A stretch of DNA of 64,000 nucleotides from Brachycybe producta (taxonomy: Eukaryota > Arthropoda > Diplopoda > Playtdesmida > Andrognathidae), in NCBI GenBank assembly GCA_036925085.1, contig JAUPFP010000031.1:2294001-2358000 (forward strand), read 5' to 3'. Numbering within the stretch: the stretch's first letter is position 1; the number at the start of each line of letters is the position of its first letter. Below the pieces are notes generated by a model. The model did no database searches, was not told where the DNA came from, and saw nothing but the letters and a program-made list of their open reading frames with translations. This document shows, piece after piece, positions 1 through 18,484 of the stretch. Made by a program: the position numbers and the translations under genes.

Positions 1-260
1 AGTCTCTGTTGTTCAAAAATTTCATTTTTGATATCAAAAAATTTCTTTTCTAATATCAAAAAGATTTGTTGTGCAGACTTTTTGATATCAGAAAACGACA
101 TTTTGATTATTTGATATCAAAAAACTATATAAGAACATTTCCTGAAATACCACAGAATTTAATTTTTTTTCTATTGGTTAAAATCGTTGGAAGGCTTATT
201 TTTTTTAGCCAATAGGGAAAGAGCTTTGTCTTAGGCGCTGAACAGAATACTGGAAGAACA
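1..260. repeat. Degenerate TGATATCA-rich sequence
   Basis: Loose repeats of TTTTTGATATCAAAAA in both orientations lead into the regular array that follows. No gene seen. Confidence 0.5.
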
Positions 261-740
261 ACTTTTTGATATCAAAAAGTGACTTTTAGCCTCTAAATGG
301 ACTTTTTGATATCAAAAAGTGACTTTTAGCCTCTAAATGGACTTTCTGATATCAAAAGCTGACTTATGAAAATGACTTTTTTAGCCTCTAAATGGACTTT
401 CTGATATCAAAAAGTGACTTTTAGCCTCTAAATGGACTTTCTGATATCAAAAAGTGACTTTTAACCTCTAAATGGACTTTCTGATATCAAAAAGTGACTT
501 TTAGCCTCTAAATGGACTTTCTGATATCAAAAAGTGACTTTTAACCTCTAAATGGACTTTCCGATGTCAAAAAGTGACTTTTAGCCTCTAAATGGACTTT
601 CTGATATCAAAAAGTGACTTTTAACCTCTAAATGGACATTCTGATATCAAAAGGTGACTTTACAGCCTCTAAATGGACTTTTTAATATCAATAAGTGGCT
701 TTTTACGCCTCTAAATGGGCTTTCTGATATCAAAAAGTGA
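261..740. repeat. 40-bp tandem array
   Basis: About 11-12 units of a 40-bp repeat built from CTGATATCAAAAAGTG and CTTTTAGCCTCTAAATGG, with point differences (AGCC/AACC, CTGAT/TTGAT). One unit near 360 is rearranged. The GATATC core also occurs in A elements and the CCTCTAA segment recurs in H-type arrays. Confidence 0.85.
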
Positions 741-2030
741 CTTTTAGTCTTAGTTATTAGATGGCTTATGTACAGCTGATTTTTGAAATATTGATTATTC
801 TATCAGAAGAGCAAAATGAAGAGAAACTAGAAAGGTTGCTTTAATTTCTTTCAAATTAAGCTTTCTACAGACAAAAAAAATTGTTTGCTTAAAGTTGCAT
901 CTTTTTCAAATTGACATAAAAAGTTTATTTTGAAAGATATCAAACATGAACCTTCTAGTTTCTAAAACATGTATAAGTTTCTCTTCATTTTGCACCTAGA
1001 CAGAAATAGTCAAGTGTTTCTGAGGCGTTTACACTGTAAAGAGATTTGTCATAGCGTCTAAATGACTAAGCTATGGTCATATTTTCATTGATTAAGCTAA
1101 TAAAATAAGCGGTTATTCCGCTTAATCATAAAATAAATCAGTGTTTCCAATGTCAACATACCAAGTTCATTGGAAATTATAAGGGGAAAGGTTCACACTT
1201 GTGTGTGAAATGGTTTTTTTTTTGTTTGTTTGTTCAAATAAGTTATGGTTAAAGGTTGTAATAATTATTTTTGATAAATGATAAAGCAGTTTCTTAAATA
1301 TTATGCAAAAATAGCAAACATATTACTGAAAACATCATGCAGAAACACTTCACCCCCTTGTTAGAATAATGTGGCATCAAAATTCTGACGTCATAACCTC
1401 TTTTATATTTACTTTCATGAAAATACACAGAAATGACGTCACACAAATATAGCTAAATCATTAAATTTTAAAAGAATATCAGCATGGTGTGGTCACTTTT
1501 TAATATGACGAGATATAACACGTCACAAGTCTGTATTTTATTAGTTCAAATATTCGATGTATCGCAATTAGGCTAAATTTATGTTCAGCTAATTGTTTAT
1601 TTTAGGCATTCTTACCTTCCTGATAAGTTTCTAAAAGGAGATCAGTAGCTGGCAACACTGTTATCGCATTTACCCAAAGAAGATGACATTGGGATTGAAT
1701 CTCGTATGCTATCTAATGAATATATACTTGCGAATTATGACGTCAGACGGATTAACGAAAAATTCAATATTTTGTTATATCTGTCCGATAAAAAAGCGTA
1801 ATAAATGTTTTCAATAATTTAATATTTATTAAATATTTTGTAATTATTCATTTTTATAAGACAAAAACTATACAATCTTAAATTTATTGTAACTCCCTCT
1901 GACGTCACAAGCTTTCTCTAAGGGCGATAATTCATATAAAGTGAATCTTAGTAATGATTCTTTTCTATGTCGTCCCCTTTGCATAATAAATTTAATTTTG
2001 ACGTCATCACCTAGAAACTAACCACTGAAA
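741..2030. other. Intergenic, no gene; A-like arms and TGACGTCA sites
   Basis: No supported ORF. About 775-1010 is an A-like fold-back (GAGAAACTAGAAAGGTTGC ... AACCTTCTAGTTTC). TGACGTCA octamers occur near 1385, 1434, 1737, 1900 and 1999. CTCGTATGC near 1700 resembles family F. Confidence 0.5.
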
Positions 2031-2092
2031 GCGTCTATGGAGCATAGCATTAGCCACTGCAGTGGCGCCATCTGCTGAGACAAATCATATAT
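2031..2092. repeat. B-family terminal fragment
   Basis: TCTATGGAGCATAGCATTAG followed by CCACTGCAGTGGCGCCATCT matches one arm of the full B elements; the other arm is missing. Confidence 0.6.
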
Positions 2093-2499
2093 AAACATAA
2101 AAATATTCTAAACTTTCTGGAGTGATTGAGCTACCCTTCTAGTTTTTAAATCGGTTTCTAGTTTTTTCTTAAATTTACTAACGAAAGACAGAATACACAA
2201 AATTCGAAAAAAAACACAGCTATTTATAAAAATAAAAAAAAACTTCAGAAATGTAAAGGGTTTTAGAAACTAGAAGAGTAATTGCATCATGTAAGAAATT
2301 ATAAGTTTTTACAAAGTAGAAGAGTAAATGTGTCACGTGGAATAAACAAGGTTTCGAAAATCAGCTGTTCATAAATTCATCTATCCTAAAAGCGCATAGC
2401 GTAAAAAAGCTATTCAAATTTCTAGTCGCCAGACGCTGATAGTAAAACAGTCCGCACTCCATAGATGGCGCCCTATTTAATATTATAACCAAGATAAAT

Positions 2500-2815
2500 G
2501 ACTAAAGGTAAAGCAACTCCATGTTAATAGAAAAGCGCTAAAAGTGAGTGAAGAATCGTCTGCTTTTTGAAGCTAGAAGGAAGACATTTTGCCAAGGAGC
2601 ATGTCACAAACGATGAATCTCGTACGGTATAGCTAGCTGTTCTAAAGGGGGACGACATTGGGGGTGAATCTCGTATGCCCTGTAAGCGTATAGTAACTGA
2701 ATCTTTTAAGTACATTTTGCGCCATCTATTGGCTACACTCAGTTTTGCCATGAAATGCTCCTATAAGAAAAAACTATAAGTTGATTTACCTCTGTATATT
2801 TATCTTGATTAAAAC
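2500..2815 (-). repeat. F-family element next to the NDUFV1 start
   Basis: Contains GAAGCTAGAAGGAAGACAT, GAATCTCGTACGG, GACGACATTGGGGGTGAATC and a terminal TTTATCTTGATTAAAAC. Matching sequence in the opposite orientation fills 63095-63760. It ends about 20 bp before the NDUFV1 ATG, so it probably overlaps the promoter or 5' UTR. Confidence 0.65.
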
Positions 2816-2835
2816 GAGTCAAGGGGAATACAAAA

Positions 2836-8390
<5,555 letters not shown>

Positions 8391-8508
8391 AACACAAATT
8401 TAAATGTGAAATTTTATCTTATTTAGTAGATTGGTCAAAATTTAATTTCTTCTCTCTCTTTATCGTTGGACTGTGTATTTTGAAACATTGTAATATAACA
8501 TAACGAAT

Positions 8509-8514
8509 AATAAA
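8509..8514 (+). promoter_or_regulatory. Polyadenylation signal of NDUFV1
   Basis: AATAAA lies 119 bp after the NDUFV1 stop codon, in AT-rich sequence and just before a B-family element starts at 8541. Position and motif fit a 3' end signal; the cleavage site is not proven. Confidence 0.6.
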
Positions 8515-8540
8515 AGAGGTTGTTGCAGTGTGAGTCGATC

Positions 8541-8965
8541 TTAAGGTGGCTTTATAAATATTTATTTTGTTTTTATCCTCTCAGATGGCGCCACTGCAAT
8601 GGAGGTCTCTTCCTCCTCCAACCCATGGTTTTCAGAAAAATTTTTATTTTTCAAGCTGAACGTTTTTCAGAAGAAACATTACGGAAAAATTCAAAGTGTT
8701 TTAGAAACTAGAATAGCCGGTGATAATGCTAAAACTTCTTTCATGATTGATATCTTTCAAAATAAACTTTTTATGACAGTTTGAAAAAAAGCCAAAATTG
8801 AAATGTCAACAGGAAAACTTTAAAAACGGGTCATTTTTCAAACTGAACTATAAAATTGTTTATTTTTTAAGATATTATCATGAAAAACTTTTTTAACCTT
8901 AATCTTTTACCATTCTAGTTTTGAAAACGATTTGAATTTTTTTCTTTTCATAATATTGTTTCTAG
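8541..8965. mobile_element. B-family element, right terminus missing
   Basis: Starts TTAAGGTGGC, has AGATGGCGCCACTGCAATGG and the inverted core, but the GGCGCCATCT right arm is absent. Confidence 0.7.
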
Positions 8966-8989
8966 TTTCTAAGAAACTTTTAATTTTAT

Positions 8990-9820
8990 TCTCAACATTG
9001 CAATTTTTCATTTTTTCATAATAATTCTACAGACGTAAGCTAACCCATCCCTCTATAAATTTATGAAGCTTATGAGTCTATCATAATTGAGATGGGTGCA
9101 CTAATATGGCGTCTTATAAAATCTTATATATACATCAGAGATACACCCTCGAAATACTTTGACTCAGAAATCAGAAGTCATGCCTTTTCTTCTGAGACAC
9201 GTTACCATGGCAACAAAACCCTAAATCTCAAGATGAAAATTTAGTAGAAGTACAGCTAATAAATACTAGAGGGAGCCACTAAATCCCATATAAACCTTTT
9301 TAAAGCTGCACTTGCAATTTATAGAAAATACTTCACACAATTGCATCACACACACAACGTGTTTCTCTTTTTATTAAAGGGGTGCGCCCCCCCCCCTTTA
9401 AAATTATATTTGGCAATCAGAACACGACATAAGACACTATAATAGGGGCCCCCTACTATATCTCAATTCGTTATTATTATTGTCTATACAAACAGCAGAC
9501 TTGCAGAAAAATTAAATTAAGACTAAAACGAATCCGCAAGAAAAAATAGTTCCGCTTTAATTTCATGATTGGAAATCTATAGGAAAACCCTTTTAAATTC
9601 CTCTAAAAAAATCGCAATCATCCTTAAGGCCCTAACTTATCTTTCTAAGGGCCATTTGAAAATAATAGCCCCTTTTATCTAATATGCTAATGAGCTCAGA
9701 ATGTCGGAAACGCACAAACTTGATTGCACAATAGGCATAAATTTGTGCCAAATTGCCTAAATATGGGCCCCCAACATTCCACTGAAATGCAAATAAAAAA
9801 TTTCCAAACTTATAAAAATT
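8990..9820. other. Intergenic, nothing identified
   Basis: Low-complexity AT-rich sequence without a supported ORF. It has a TAATATGGCGTCTTA motif near 9100 that recurs at 14.6-16.1 kb and poly-C tracts near 9390. Confidence 0.5.
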
Positions 9821-9825
9821 AATTG

Positions 9826-10680
9826 TTTCTTAGAAACTAGAATAGTAATTGTATGTAGTAAAAAGATTATTCGATGATTATATTATTTGTCAAAATAAAA
9901 CTTTTACTAGCAAATTTTGAAAATCATTTTTTTTTTCAAAATTTGATACAAAAAAAAATGTGAAATTACATCATTTTTGCGAAATATCGTTTAAAATATA
10001 CTAGAAAATATCTTAAATGAAATAAGATCATTAAACTACTCTTCTAGTTTGTAAAACACATTTAATTTTTTTTAATGAACAGCTGATTTCCTGATTATTC
10101 TTGTTGTTCATGCAGAACAGCAAAATGACGAAAAAAACTAGAAAGTGTTTAAGAAACTAGAAAGGTAGCTCAATCAATTAATAACTTAATTTCATGTTTT
10201 TAATCTTTCAAATTAAGCTTTTTATTGCAATTTGAAATTGTCCTAACTTTAAAACAGAAGATATTTTTTTAAAATTTGTGATCTATAAAAAGTTTATTTT
10301 GAAAGATATCAACATGAAAATTACATTTAAGTGATTCAGCTACCCTTCTAGTTTCTAAAACATATTTAAATCATTCTTAAGTTGGTTTATGAACAGCTGA
10401 TTTTTTTATTATTCTTGTCTTTCAGAAGAGCAAAATTAAGAGAAAAAAAAACTAGAAAGTGTTTAAGAAACTAGAAAGGTAGCTCAATCAATTAATAACT
10501 TAATTTCAAGTTGATTTATCTTTCAAAATAAGCTTTTTATTCCAACAGAAGATATTTTTTTAAATTTGTGATCTATAAAAAGTTTATTTTGAAAGATATC
10601 AACATGAAAATTACATTTAAGTGATTGAGCTACCCTTCTAGTTTCTAAAACACTTTCACATTTTTTTTATCTTAAAGACT
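9826..10680. mobile_element. Cluster of three A-family fold-backs
   Basis: Consecutive copies at about 9826-10075, 10085-10380 and 10390-10680. The last two share long direct similarity (AGGTAGCTCAATCAATTAAT, AGTTTATTTTGAAAGATATC), suggesting local duplication. Confidence 0.75.
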
Positions 10681-10854
10681 TTAAGAAGACGGTTTATATT
10701 TAAAAACCAGCTTATCATTTCAAAATACAAACATAACCTGGACTAGAAACCCCCTTTTTTTTGTAAAAAAAAAATGCTATCAATAAAAAAGTAGAAAGTT
10801 CACATAAAAATACACATGTTGTTCTAAAAAAATATGGAAAACAACCTCATCAAT

Positions 10855-11050
10855 GAACAGGCAGTTCTGCTCAGCACAAACTTTTCGTTTTGCTCCGTCC
10901 TTTTATGAGCGTCATCAATTTCTAATTGGTTAGTTACTTAATCTGACGTCACATTCTCCGTCCTTTTCAATTTCTAATTGGTTGAAATTTAGTGTGACGT
11001 TCATAAAAGAGGCGGAGCAAATAAAAAGTTAGTGCTGAGCACACATGCCT
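10855..11050. mobile_element. Divergent C-like palindrome
   Basis: Starts ACAGGCAGTTCTGCTCAGC and ends in inverted GCTGAGCACACATGCC; the interior has TCCGTCCTTTTATGAGCGTC, TTTCTAATTGG and CTGACGTCACAT as in C elements. Confidence 0.6.
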
Positions 11051-11594
11051 TTCATCGAATGATGATGATGATGATGATGATGTTGATGACGCACGCAATG
11101 ACGCACACAACACAGACACACAAAATATGCGATTTTATAATTGTATTCCTACGCCAAATGAGGGGGGGGGGGGGTGGTGAAAAAAAAACTTCCTGGTGCT
11201 GTCAGTCAATGTCTGTAATATTGTACGGCTTTTGTATGTATTGAACGCCGTGTTTGAGAGAGACTTGAGGCTGAAGCGAGTTGGTTGGTTGTGTGTCTCT
11301 CTGTCTGTGGTTGTGTGTGGCACAATGGCGACCCGTTTTACAATTTGCGCGATTTACGTTTTTTGACCTGTGAGACTTTTAAAAAAAAATTTTTTTAAAA
11401 AAATAATTTTCTAATTAATTATTAATTTTAAAAAAAAATTTAATTTCGAGAAAAAAATATGTTTTAATTTCAACAATATTTAAAATAACTCTTTTTAATT
11501 AAAAGAGGGGAACAATCTTTTAAAATACACAACGGGTAAGTCATTGATTTTCTAATTATTTCCTCTATTTCCCGACAATATCATAAATTTTAAT
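11051..11594. other. Simple-sequence region, no gene
   Basis: GATGATGAT run at 11060-11083, a G-run at about 11162-11174 and poly-A/T stretches. Short ORFs here are simple-sequence artefacts. Confidence 0.5.
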
Positions 11595-11885
11595 CTTAGA
11601 AACAATATTAAGAAAAAATTCAAAGTGTATTAGAAACTAGAAGAGTACAGTAATATGTTAAAACAATTTTCATGATGATATCTTTCAAATTAAGCTTTTT
11701 ATTACACTTTAAAAATAACCATATGTGATAAATTTCACATTTTTGAGTGAAACTAAAAAAAACACATCCGCACATTTTTTTAAACAGCTATAAAAAGTTT
11801 ATTTTGAAAGATATCAACATGAAAATAATTTTAATGTGATACTTTACTCTTCTAGTTTCTAAAACAATTTGAATTTCATCTTAAA
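11595..11885. mobile_element. A-family fold-back
   Basis: GTATTAGAAACTAGAAGAGT ... ACTCTTCTAGTTTCTAAAAC with an inverted GATATCTTTCAAATTAAGC core. Confidence 0.75.
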
Positions 11886-12680
11886 ATTGATTCTAAATCG
11901 TACAATATTGACGAGAATTGTGTTTTTTCATTGTTTTCTTTGCAATTTTGGCGGCCATTTTTATATAAAGGTAATAGTTGTAGGCCTTTTTTTTCTTAGA
12001 TTTTGAACCAAATATTTCATTTTTAACTAACAATCATCAATATCTTAGATGTAATTTCACTAAGGAAATTAAAGATTGTTAATATTAGGACATCTTAAAC
12101 CATAATTTAACTATAAGGACCATTTCTAAAAATGACACAAAAGAATAAGAAAAGGGCAGGTGTGGTTCCACCTCTCTCTCTCCATCCCTCTCCCTTTGTA
12201 GGTGTTTTCTTTAGGCCTTTTTTAATATAACTAACTTAACTATTTACTAATATTTCAAACGCCTCATTTCAGTTGCCCTTTTTGCCTTTAGGGCCTTAAT
12301 GTAGGCCTTCACAACCAAAAACTAAAAAATTTGGCGGGTTTTTTTTATTATTCAACATTTTAAATATTCAAAGAAAGGAATTTCTTTTGTCTGGATTTTT
12401 CAGGAGGGATGTTAGTGGTCACTAAGGGGAAGGAAAGGGGGCTCAAGGGGGAGGAGAATAGACAGATAGTGTGTCTATAAGAGAGGCGAAAAGAGGTTAG
12501 GACAGTTCATTTCTTTGTTCTCCCCGGAACTATTTTCTTTCTTATAAGAAGAAATAGGCATTGAGCAATGTTTTTTTCCCTTTTGATTTATCTTTCATTT
12601 TGAAAGATTCTTCTTAAATATTAATAATTTATAATTTCTTAATGTGGTTTTATAATTATTTAAAGGTTGCCAAAATGAGG
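11886..12680. other. Intergenic, nothing identified
   Basis: AT-rich, with CTCTCTC and short G-rich purine tracts (about 12420-12460). No supported ORF or clear repeat. Confidence 0.4.
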
Positions 12681-13565
12681 AGAAACTTGAATGTTTTTTT
12701 TTATTTTAGAAACTAGAAGGGCAAACCTTTGATATCTTTCAAAATAAACTTCTTATAGACAAAAATAGCCTTTTTTTATTTGGCTACCCTTCTAGTTTCT
12801 AAAACAATCTAGTTTCTTTTAATTTAGCTCCTGAAAGACATTGGAGAGAATATCTTAAGGAGAAACTTAAATGTGTTTTAGAAACTAGAAGGGTAACTCA
12901 ATCACTTAAAGAATCACGTTTGATATGTCTTTTTAAATTTAAAATATAAGCTTTTTATGTCAAGTTTGAAAATAACTAATAATTGTTTATAAAAAGCTAT
13001 AATTTGAAATATAGAGCAACCCTTCTAGTTTCTAAAAAAACATTCAAATTTATCTTCATTTTAGAAACTAGAATAGTAGCTCAATCACGTTGTAGTATCT
13101 TCATGTGTGATATTTTTCAAAATAAAACATTTTATAGACAAAATTTAAAAAAAAAAACTGATATAAAAAGTTTATTATGAAAGATATCAACAACACATTA
13201 CGATACTACAACGTGATTGAGCTACTATTCTAGTTTCTAAAACACTTTTTCTATCCTTCAGGTGCAAAATGAAGAATAAATATGAATGCATTTTTATAAA
13301 CTAGAAGGGTTGCTATATTTCAAATTAAAACTTTTTATATAGACAAATATTATTGTTTATTTTCAAACTTGTGACATAAAAAGCTTATATTTTAAATTTA
13401 AAATACATATCAAACATGATTCTTTACAATTACAATTAGTACTCTGCATGGCAGCCAAATAGGCCTATGGCAGAGGGACAATAAAAGTCCACATGCAACA
13501 TTGTAAGTGATTAAGCTACCCTTCTAGTTTCTAAACAACTTTCTAGTTTCTAAGAGGCATTTACA
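12681..13565. mobile_element. Four adjacent A-family fold-backs
   Basis: Copies at about 12700-12815, 12850-13045, 13060-13250 and 13275-13550. The third is an especially clean palindrome (TAGCTCAATCACGTTGTAGT / ACTACAACGTGATTGAGCTA). Confidence 0.7.
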
Positions 13566-13576
13566 CTTTAAATCCA

Positions 13577-13697
13577 CCTTAAGGCCTTGTTCCCCACTTG
13601 GTGTGAAAATTTCAACTGGTGAAAAATTGAACAAACGTGGCCATGTTTCTTCTACTTGAAATTTTCTAATTTTCACACCAGTGGAAACAAGGCCCTA
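13577..13697. repeat. TTAAGGCC hairpin, about 120 bp
   Basis: TTAAGGCCTTGTTCCCCACT pairs with the inverted GGAAACAAGGCCCTAAG; inner arms GGTGTGAAAATT / AATTTTCACACC. Fold-back element or stable RNA hairpin. Confidence 0.55.
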
Positions 13698-14589
13698 AGC
13701 GTTTTTCCAAAGTTAATCTTTTGAAAGCCTCTAAGCTCTAGTCTCTTTAATTATAATATAATATTGAAATATTAATAAAGATGCATTGTGACAATATGTC
13801 AGCAATATTCAAGCAATTGTAGATATTTTTTTTTATCTGCTTATAGCCGTCCTTGGGACACTTTCACCATACAAATAAGAGAGAGAGACACAACCCAGAA
13901 GGATGCAATAATAATTTCGAAACATATTACAATATATATTATTAAAAAAAGTCTTATTATTACAATTGTGATAAAATTTCTAACGAAAAAAAAAATTTTA
14001 GGGTGCGGAGAAGAGAGAGGCTTTGATTTTTATGCAAAAATATCAAACAAATGTTTCTCAATCTGTGGCTCAACAAAGAGCTAATTATGGGCCACACAAA
14101 TTGAAGAAGAAAAAAACATTTGCTTATGATATTTGCATAGAAATCCGATCACTTACTCATCAAATATTGTCAGAAATTCAGAAAAATTGATTAAGTTTAG
14201 CAATAAAAGATTTTTTTTTTAAAAAAAATATTGTGGGTCATTGATGAAATAGACAAAAAAAAGGTCTTGAGAGAGTTGAATTGAGAAGAAGAGGAGGGAG
14301 GGGGTGAGGAGGAGGTTAGGAAACAACATAAAGGACATTGTCCTACTTTTGATATAGGCCTATTTATTATAAGAATTCACAAAGCTCAAGAAAATGTTCT
14401 CTATGTATGCGCAACATCTCAATACAAAGTTCAACAAAGATGAGATGTTGCAATATGTACTTTTTTTTTTTTTTGCACAATGGAGTTACAAATTACAATC
14501 AGTGTCATTTGTAATAGAAATTTCTGCTAAAGAAAACTGTTACAGAACAAACAAAAAAAATGTGCTGAAGTGGGCATGCGCCGAATGCC

Positions 14590-14955
14590 ATATGATAACA
14601 TTTTGAAGTTGGTTTATAGAACCGAACTGCAATAGAGACTAATGCTGTGGGTGACCGAATATGGCGTCTTATCACTAATAAATTTTATATGAAGAAAAAA
14701 AATCATCCGCCATATTTGTTCATCTTTTAGTTTCAAAAATGGGATTTACTGTCGCTTAGTTTCATATAAGATTATTAAACGATGGTCAATGAGACATGAG
14801 CCGAACTTGATATGATAACATTTTGAAGTATAGAACAGAATCACGATAAACCTAGAGATCAATACTATTAATGAACTAATATGGCGTCTTATCACCATTG
14901 ATTTTTATATGAATCCTTCCGCCATATTCGTTCAACTTTTCGTTTCAGAAATTGG
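14590..14955. repeat. Two direct copies of an ATATGGCGTCTTATCA repeat
   Basis: Copies start near 14594 and 14813 with GATAACATTTTGAAGT, followed by ATATGGCGTCTTATCAC and an inverted CCGCCATAT. A shorter relative is at about 15965-16110. Confidence 0.6.
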
Positions 14956-16434
14956 ACAATAATGTCTCTAATTTACTGTAAGCTTCTACGTTTATAAAAT
15001 GAAAAGAGAACTTTTAAGAATCATATAATTAAGTAAATACTTAAATATTCTTAGAAACTAGAATAACAGGAAAATATTTTTAAAGCATTTGATATTTTTA
15101 AAAATAAACTTTTTTATGAAATAATATTGTTTTAAATTCATGTTAAAGATATTATCAGCAATCACGAAAATACTTTTAAGATATTCGCCTTTTATTCTAC
15201 TTTCTAAGAAAATTTGCATATTTTTTTTTTTTAAAAAAAAGGTGACGTCAAAAATTAAATTATGCAAAAATCTTTTTTTATCTGAACTTATGCACTTTTA
15301 ACAAATTTACTGATGAGCCAACTCTTTATTATTAAAATGAAATTGATTCCTCAATTCGTAATCCGAGGTCTTAAAAAAAACCCTGAAAATGTCAGCATCA
15401 AATGGAAAAACCTGAGTTCTTGACGTCATCATCATGTTTAAAGACGTCAAACCTTTTAAACACAAAAAGCGCATGCGCAGTTCAGTACAACATTTTTTTT
15501 TTCTCTCTCTTCATGTACTCAACACCCCCCTTTTTATTTTCTTTGATATTAATGGAATAATCCTTACATTGATCCATTTATAATGAAACCTAATCCATTT
15601 TCTTATTTTTAGGGGTGGAAAGGGAGAAAATTATATTTTTTTTTATCTTGAAAAATGATAAACATTACTAAGATATTAATGTAATAATATATTATAGGCC
15701 TACACATTGTTCAAAGTACACTTGAGAATTTTTTTTTTCATCATCATCATCAAATCATGTGAATTATTAATCTTTGTGTCCTGAATTTTTTTCTTATTAA
15801 GCAACTTTCAAAGTTATTATAGAAAAAAAAAGTCTCATGATAATTACGTTATGTTTACATATCACTTTGATCTACATTGATACCCAATGATAAGTGTCAG
15901 AATTTAAGTTCTCAAGATAATTAATAAATTGCATACACATGAGAACACGAGTATAACTTACTGTATTCACAGTATGAAGCTATAGTGTTGCTGTATTAGA
16001 AAAACCACTGAAGAACTAATATGGCGTCTTAACGTTATACAGTTTAATGGTAGACAACGCCATATTGATACATCCGAATTGAGCTTCAAATAATAGACGT
16101 TGCGCCATACTAATGCTAGTCTTTGAATGTTACAATTGATCGATTTTTCTTCTTATTCATTGATCCAAATCTAATAAATTAAAAGAGGGGGAGGAGGGGT
16201 GGAGAGACTTAGGTAACGATAGTGAGAAATTTCTAGGGTGGAGTAGGATACTAAAATACAATTGAATCATGATTAAAGGGGTGTTTCACAAGTGAATTTA
16301 ACAATCAGTTCAGAACAAAAGAATTAATAGCTTTGTTTTTCTATTTGTAACTAACGAAATTTATAGTTTTTTTAAAAAAAAAAAACTAGAATAGTAAATT
16401 CATTTTTGAAAAAAGTAGAAAAGAATTAAACTGT
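14956..16434. other. Intergenic, no gene; A-like fold-back and TGACGTCA sites
   Basis: A degenerate A fold-back lies at 15045-15215 and TGACGTCA at about 15242 and 15421. No supported ORF. Confidence 0.4.
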
Positions 16435-16814
16435 TTAAGAATGCAAGTAGATGATTTATTTCGTCCCTGTAGCGTTAGATGGCGCCACTAGCCCTCCCAT
16501 ACAAATGTACTGACACTTCTTCAACTCTTGACTCACATTCTCTTCCTTTGGTTTCACGTGGCAAAATTTCAAATTGCGTCATCGCTATTTCTCTACACGT
16601 GCTCTGTCTCTTCACTTATATTATGTTCTGGGTATAAGTTTGTCCACGTGCTCTGATAATTAAGGTTGTTTTGGACGCACTTTTAGAGTTAAAAGGGTGC
16701 ATTCTATTTCAACTAATTGGCGACGAGTGTAGTTTGTCACCAATGGAGAGGTTGTAGGCGCCATCTACCTTGCAATTTACACAAGTATTTTTTTTTCTAT
16801 GGAACCCGTCTTAA
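16435..16814 (+). mobile_element. D-family element, complete, TTAA at both ends
   Basis: Starts TTAAGAATGCAAGTAGATGA and ends GGAACCCGTCTTAA. Near the ends are inverted AGATGGCGCC and GGCGCCATCT modules; the interior has CACGTG boxes and AATTAAGGTTGTTTTGGACG. No ORF. Confidence 0.75.
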
Positions 16815-17227
16815 TCATCTAAGGGTAACCAAGGCCTATTAGAGGTGCATTTACACTTTAAAAACGCCTTAGTCACTATTTAATATATAATAATTTACAG
16901 TTCGTTTTCATGTTTTTTGTGCAACAAAAAAATTACACTACTGTTGAGCCACACACACACAGAATTTAAAAAAATTGAGCAATTTTAATTATAATTTTAC
17001 TAAACACAATTGAAATACAAGGGTTGCTATTGAGCAACACCACAACTAAATAAGACAAATCTACAAAGTGTTTCAAAAAAAAAATGTATATCCACTTTGA
17101 TTTTTAATAACTAACTGCCATTGTTTATTTTCTTAAAATTTAATTTAAGAATTAAGATTAAAATGTTACATTAAACATTAGATAGAAACAGCATTACACA
17201 TGTTTTATAATAAAACATGTAAAAGTT

Positions 17228-17684
17228 TGAAGAAACGTTTTTCATGAGAAACATTGCGAATAAAATTCAGAAGTGTTTTAGAAACTAGAATAGTCGGTGG
17301 GTAATGTTAAAATTATTTTCATGATTGATATCTTTCAAAATAAACTTTTCATGACAGTTTGAAAAATGGCCGAAAATTATTTTATTTTATATGAAATATC
17401 AAACAAAAACCTAAAGATGAGTCATTTTTCAATATTTTCTATATAAAATTGTTTATTTTAAAAGATTGCCATGAAGAAGAAAAAAAAAACGTTTACTATT
17501 CTAGTTTTGAAAACAATTTGAATTATTTTTTTTTTCGTAATGTTGTTTCAAAAAAAAAAAAAACGTTCACTTTACATTTTCGCGTCCATATTTTACATAA
17601 ACATCTATGAAGCTTAGCATTAGTCATTGCAGTAGCGCCATCTAGAGGAGAAGGGAGGAAAAAATATCTATTCAACAACCTTAA
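17228..17684. mobile_element. B-family element, left terminus missing
   Basis: Internal palindrome and right arm CATTGCAGTAGCGCCATCTA then TATCTATTCAACAACCTTAA. Its TTAA is shared with the adjoining D element. Confidence 0.65.
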
Positions 17685-18045
17685 GAGGGTTCCGTAGAAA
17701 AAATACTTGTGTAAATGTAAGGTAGATGGCGCCTGCAACCTATATAGGTGGCCAAACTACACTCGCAGCCAGTTAGTTGAAATCGAATGCAGCCTCCTTT
17801 TTTATCTCTAAAAAAGCGTCCAAAACAACGTTAATTATCAGCACGTGACAAACTTATACCCAGAACACAATATAAGTGAAGAGAGAGAGAGAGCACGTGT
17901 AGAAAAATAGCGATGATGTAATTAAAAGAATGCCACGTGCAGAAAAAAAGGAAGAAAGTGAGTCAAGAGTTGAAGAATGTCTGCAGTCCATTTCTATGGA
18001 AGGAAGGCTAGTGGCGCCATCTAACGATACACGCACCAAAATAAA

Positions 18046-18255
18046 ACAGGCAGTTAGAAATCGGGGAGAACTTCAGTTGGCTTCGCCCTTGTTATGACGA
18101 CTGGCAACTTCTAATTGGTTGGTTATTGTAGTCTGACGTCACATGCTCTCCGCCCTTTTTCAACGTTGAACCACACAACAAACCAATTAGAAGTTGCCAG
18201 TCGTCATAAAAAGGGCGGAGCCAACTTCTGTTTGTCCCTATTTCTAATTGCCTGT
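18046..18255. mobile_element. C-family palindromic element (C1)
   Basis: ACAGGCAGTTAGAAATCGG ... CTAATTGCCTGT; inner arms GCAACTTCTAATTGGTTGG and its complement; CTGACGTCACATGC off-centre. Short ORFs inside are artefacts of the palindrome. Confidence 0.85.
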
Positions 18256-18273
18256 GGAGAATGGTCCTTTTTT

Positions 18274-18484
18274 CCAGGCAATTAGAAATCGGGACGAACA
18301 GAATTTGGCTCCGCCCTTTTTATGACGACTGGCAACTTCTAATTGGTTAGTTATGTAGTTTGACGTCACATGCTCTCCGCCCTTTTTCAACGTTGAACCA
18401 CACAACAAACCAATTAGAAGTTGCCGGGTCGTCATAAAAAAAGGCGGAGCCAACTGAAGTTCTCTCCGATTTTTAACTGCCTAT
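18274..18484. mobile_element. C-family palindromic element (C2)
   Basis: Second copy, separated from C1 by the spacer GGAGAATGGTCCTTTTTT, which resembles the spacer in the 47.7-kb cluster. Confidence 0.85.

Noticed and set aside
261-740. CRISPR-like regular repeats (also 7294-7735 and 42060-42560)
   Set aside because: These are head-to-tail tandem arrays without unique spacers, in a eukaryotic genome.
11032-11323. ORFs on both strands near the GATGATGAT run
   Set aside because: Composition follows simple repeats and a G-run; no splice or domain support.
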